From Actinomycetota bacterium (GTDB taxonomy: Bacteria > Actinomycetota > Actinomycetes > Nanopelagicales > Nanopelagicaceae), in contig RFSC01000037.1 of the NCBI GenBank assembly GCA_009924185.1, forward strand, positions 1-7,657: 7,657 nucleotides of DNA, read 5' to 3'. This document shows, piece by piece, positions 5,989 through 7,657 of this stretch; position 1 is the first letter of the stretch; each line of letters opens with the position of its first letter. Position numbers and translations under genes: made by a program. A model generated the notes under the pieces. That model saw nothing but the letters and a program-made list of their open reading frames with translations. It did not search any database and was not told the DNA's origin.

Positions 5989-6159
5989 TTAACGGGTTTC
6001 GCGGTGCAGAGTTGAAGACTTGCAACGTGGGCAGAACTTCTTCAGCTCCATACGATCTGGATCGTTGCGGCGGTTCTTCTTGGTGATGTAGTTACGTTCT
6101 TTGCAGTCCACACACGCCATTGTGATCTTTGGGCGGACATCCGCGCTCTTGCTGGCCAT
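5989..6159 (-). CDS. rpmG: 50S ribosomal protein L33
   Basis: A small (56 aa) large-subunit ribosomal protein. The reading is MASKSADVRPKITMACVDCK, then ERNYITKKNRRND, PDRMELKKFCPRCK and SSTLHRETR, characteristic of L33. It is the zinc-binding (C+) form, with CxxC pairs at Cys16/Cys19 and Cys43/Cys46. ATG at 6159 is preceded by AAGGAG five bases upstream, a strong ribosome site. A good promoter lies about 50 bases upstream and a probable tRNA terminator before that. In actinobacteria this gene commonly follows tRNA-Thr and tRNA-Met, as at this locus. It leads the rpmG – glycosyltransferase – murB unit. Zinc-replete (C+) and zinc-free L33 forms can be exchanged under zinc control in some bacteria, but no Zur site is evident here. 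Confidence 0.96.
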   Translation of the reverse strand: MASKSADVRPKITMACVDCKERNYITKKNRRNDPDRMELKKFCPRCKSSTLHRETR

Positions 6160-6205
6160 GGTGACTCCTTATTTCTTGAAACCTGATTTTTAGAACAGGG
6201 GCGTG

Positions 6206-6234
6206 AGAATACCCAGCCCGCTCGGGTCTGGCAA
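6206..6234 (-). promoter_or_regulatory. Promoter of the rpmG – glycosyltransferase – murB unit
   Basis: On the minus strand, TTGCCA (6229-6234, five of six matches to TTGACA) and TATTCT (6206-6211, four of six to TATAAT) are separated by exactly 17 bases. The start would be near 6199, giving a leader of about 40 bases containing the AAGGAG of rpmG. The spacer is GC-rich and holds the dyad CCCGAGCGGG, which could bind a regulator or simply be chance. Confidence 0.6.
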
Positions 6235-6273
6235 AAAACAATGTGCGCCCGCGAGATTTACTCACGAACGCGC
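6233..6273 (-). terminator. Probable rho-independent terminator after the tRNA locus
   Basis: Read on the minus strand, CGTGAG (6261-6266) and CTCGCG (6250-6255) pair around a five-base loop, one pair being G-U. An outer GCGC/GCGC helix (6270-6273 with 6245-6248) extends the stem across an uneven internal loop. Six T residues (6233-6238) follow, six bases beyond the stem. It begins nine bases after the tRNA 3' end and just before the rpmG promoter, the right place to end a tRNA transcript. The gap between stem and T-run makes it imperfect. Confidence 0.5.
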
Positions 6274-6281
6274 ATGTAATT

Positions 6282-6379
6282 TGGTAGCGGAGGCGGGATT
6301 TGAACCCACGACACAGCGATTATGAGCCGCTTGCTTTTTCCTTACCATGGAAACGCTCTACCGACTGAGCTAGGGGGGC
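6282..6379 (-). tRNA. Hybrid tRNA locus: 5' part of tRNA-Thr(GGU) joined to 3' part of tRNA-Met(CAU)
   Basis: No complete tRNA can be folded from these 98 bases. The 5' part is tRNA-Thr: GCCCCCC acceptor strand, TAGCTCAGTCGGTAGAGC D arm, then anticodon stem TTTCC/GGAAA around ATGGTAA (anticodon GGU at 6344-6346). The sequence switches near 6333-6337. The 3' part is elongator tRNA-Met: stem AGCGG/TCGCT around CTCATAA (anticodon CAU at 6322-6324), T arm GTGGG-TTCAAAT-CCCGC, acceptor strand CTCCGCT, A and an encoded CCA. The two acceptor strands cannot pair (GCCCCCC against CTCCGCT). An intact locus should have tRNA-Thr, a spacer, then tRNA-Met with 5' strand AGCGGAG; the 3' half of Thr, the spacer and the 5' third of Met are missing. 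Both tRNAs are normally essential, so an assembly collapse is the first suspect. The gene order before rpmG agrees with thrT-metT-rpmG in Mycobacterium. Confidence 0.85.
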
Positions 6380-6397
6380 AATAGAAAAGCGAAGCGA

Positions 6398-6403
6398 AGA
6401 ATA
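6398..6403 (-). promoter_or_regulatory. Possible -10 element for the tRNA locus
   Basis: TATTCT on the minus strand lies 18 bases before the tRNA 5' end, in an identical GGTATTCT context to the -10 of the rpmG promoter. No recognisable -35 is present 16-18 bases upstream, where the sequence is the end of the oxidoreductase gene, so the call is weak. Confidence 0.25.
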
Positions 6404-6411
6404 CCTGATTT

Positions 6412-7362
6412 TTATAGGGCCGGATTCAGCACGATTTTGCCCACTGTTTTGCGGGCCAGCATCGCTTGGTGGGCTTCCACCGCTTTGGACAATGGATAAG
6501 TCGCACCAACGACTGGCTTTAACTTTCCACTGATGATCAAGCCAAACAACTCTACAAATACATCCTGCATCAACTCTTTTTTACCCAAACAATTCACCAA
6601 CCAAAATCCTGCAATGGTTTTTGATTTACCCATCAAAGTTGCAGGATGAACCGGTGTTGGCATTTGGCGTGATGCCATTCCATAAATAACAATCCTGCCA
6701 AACATCGCCAACGCCTCTAATGATTGATCAAAGGTCTTTCCACCAACCATCTCCAAAACCAAATCAACACTCTTGCCATTGTTGGCGGCACGCAATGCTG
6801 CATTCATATCCTCAACATTGGCATCAACCACAACATCGGCACCAAGCTCGAGACACAACTTCTTCTTTTCATCCGATGAAGTCACAGCAATAACAAATCC
6901 GCCCCACAACTTTGCCAATTGAATCGCAAGTGATCCCACACCACCGGCACCAGCATGAACTACAACTGATTCCCCAGCTTTGAAATGTCCCAAAGTTTTC
7001 AAGATGTGATACGCAGTAATTCCCTGAACCATCATCGCCAGCGCCGCACCATCACTAACCTGATCAGGAAGTGGAATAACCTGCTTTGGATTAACCAAAG
7101 TTTTTTGGCAATAACCGCCAGCTGCAGCCAGCGCCAATACCCGCTGCCCATTTGGCAAACGTCCCACAACCTCCATGCCGGGAATCAACGGCAGAGTTTG
7201 CTTTGATAAATAAGAATCCTCGGTTTGGTGGGTATCTGCGTAGTTGATTCCAATCGCAGTCACATCCATAACTACATCATCACCTGATGCCACAGGATCT
7301 GGCAGCTCTACATACTTCATGACTTCTGGACCACCGAATTCGGTGATCTGAATGGCCTTCAT
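6412..7362 (-). CDS. Zinc-independent quinone-oxidoreductase-like MDR family protein
   Basis: A cytoplasmic 316-aa NAD(P)H-dependent oxidoreductase of the medium-chain dehydrogenase/reductase superfamily, close to NADPH:quinone reductase (QOR). The N-terminal GroES-like domain begins MKAIQITEFGGPEVMKYVEL and carries GINYADTHQ (38-46) and LIPGMEVVG (59-67). It lacks the cysteine/histidine ligands of the zinc alcohol dehydrogenases. The Rossmann nucleotide site is HAGAGGVGSLAIQLAK (136-151), followed by VTSSDEKKKLCLELGAD. The C-terminal TYPLSKAVEAHQAMLARKTVGKIVL is typical. The physiological substrate (quinone, enone or other) cannot be told from sequence. ATG at 7362 has AAAGG seven bases upstream, inside the end of the preceding gene, and lies three bases after that gene's stop, so it is very likely co-transcribed with the ABC permease. 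The tRNA locus begins 32 bp downstream. Confidence 0.9.
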   Translation of the reverse strand: MKAIQITEFGGPEVMKYVELPDPVASGDDVVMDVTAIGINYADTHQTEDSYLSKQTLPLIPGMEVVGRLPNGQRVLALAAAGGYCQKTLVNPKQVIPLPDQVSDGAALAMMVQGITAYHILKTLGHFKAGESVVVHAGAGGVGSLAIQLAKLWGGFVIAVTSSDEKKKLCLELGADVVVDANVEDMNAALRAANNGKSVDLVLEMVGGKTFDQSLEALAMFGRIVIYGMASRQMPTPVHPATLMGKSKTIAGFWLVNCLGKKELMQDVFVELFGLIISGKLKPVVGATYPLSKAVEAHQAMLARKTVGKIVLNPAL

Positions 7363-7365
7363 TTA

Positions 7366-7657
7366 TTAGCCTTTCGTTGAGCCGAGAGTTAAACCAGATA
7401 CGAATTGACGCTTCAAGATAAAGAAAATAATCAAGGTAGGTAGCGCCGCCATAATCGCACCAGCAGCCAAAAGGTTGAAATCTGTTACGAACTCACCCTG
7501 CAAACGACCCAGCGCCGAAGTAATCGGACGCTTGCTATCGCTCTTAATTAAAACGATGGCCCAGAAGAACTCGTTGTAGATCCAGGTAGTCATCAATACC
7601 GACAAAGCCGCCAATGGTGGACGCAGCAACGGCAGAATCACATTCCAGTAATGTCTA
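7366..7657 (-). CDS. Carbohydrate ABC transporter permease (MalG/CUT1-like), C-terminal part
   Basis: The C-terminal 97 or so residues of an inner-membrane permease; the 5' part lies beyond the right edge, and the frame is open to the last base. The visible start HYWNVILPLLRPPLAALSVL is the end of the EAA loop that contacts the ATPase, with the IxLPLLRPxLAAL pattern of sugar permeases. A helix with TTWIYNEFFWAIVLI follows, then a loop and a last helix LLAAGAIMAALPTLIIFFIL. The tail RQFVSGLTLGSTKG is characteristic of MalG-type permeases. The substrate cannot be determined from this fragment; binding protein and partner permease are probably encoded to the right. A GTG at 7641 is internal and not the start. 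Confidence 0.9.
   Translation of the reverse strand, partial: RHYWNVILPLLRPPLAALSVLMTTWIYNEFFWAIVLIKSDSKRPITSALGRLQGEFVTDFNLLAAGAIMAALPTLIIFFILKRQFVSGLTLGSTKG

Noticed and set aside
6213..6231. CCAG-CCCG/CGGG-CTGG dyad as a terminator
   Set aside because: It lacks a T-run on the transcribed strand and forms the spacer of a good promoter.
6181..6414. 12-bp direct repeat ACCTGATTTTTA at 6181-6192 and 6403-6414
   Set aside because: A 12-mer repeat is expected about once or twice by chance in a window of this size, and the second copy lies partly within the oxidoreductase stop region.
1..7657. Mobile elements, CRISPR arrays, phage genes or toxin–antitoxin pairs
   Set aside because: No transposase, integrase, terminal inverted repeats, regularly spaced repeats or matching small gene pairs were found on either strand.

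Overview
The window looks like a chromosomal housekeeping segment of a moderate-GC (roughly half GC, judged by eye) actinobacterium. The gene order tRNA-Thr/tRNA-Met – rpmG – (other genes) – tRNA-Trp – [secE] – nusG – rplK is the one I recall from Mycobacterium (thrT-metT-rpmG2-hadABC-trpT-secE-nusG-rplK). The presence of murB and an aspartate aminotransferase between rpmG and secE recalls Streptomyces. The lowish GC would fit a streamlined freshwater actinobacterium of the acI/Nanopelagicales type, but that placement is inference.

Layout, left to right. On the minus strand lie rplK (running off the left edge, with a frameshift), nusG and tRNA-Trp(CCA), with a good promoter upstream of the tRNA. 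Divergently on the plus strand is aspC, a PLP aspartate aminotransferase and the only plus-strand gene. It converges with almost no gap on a minus-strand copper-handling cassette: a four-helix membrane protein, a YcnI-like (DUF1775) secreted protein and a CopC-like protein with a His-rich stretch before its membrane anchor. Upstream on the same strand are murB, a GT2-family glycosyltransferase and rpmG (L33), which has its own sigma70-like promoter. Further upstream are a probable terminator, a tRNA locus, a quinone-oxidoreductase-like MDR gene and, at the right edge, the end of a sugar ABC-transporter permease gene.

How the genes work together: rplK, nusG, rpmG and the tRNAs serve translation and transcription. 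MurB and probably the glycosyltransferase serve the cell envelope. The copper trio probably handles copper at the outer face of the membrane. AspC links carbon and nitrogen metabolism. The oxidoreductase is apparently co-transcribed with the transporter gene.

The most striking feature is damage to essential loci. (1) rplK lacks 4 bp, exactly what collapse of a tandem TGATTGAT would remove. (2) secE is missing from between tRNA-Trp and nusG; only a few codons that might be its end remain. (3) The tRNA locus upstream of rpmG is a hybrid: the 5' half of tRNA-Thr(GGU) joined to the 3' two-thirds of tRNA-Met(CAU), giving two anticodon arms and no acceptor stem. Three deletions in normally single-copy essential genes within about 6 kb point first to assembly or consensus error. 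If reads confirm them, they would be very unusual biology. I see no mobile element, CRISPR array, rRNA or phage gene.
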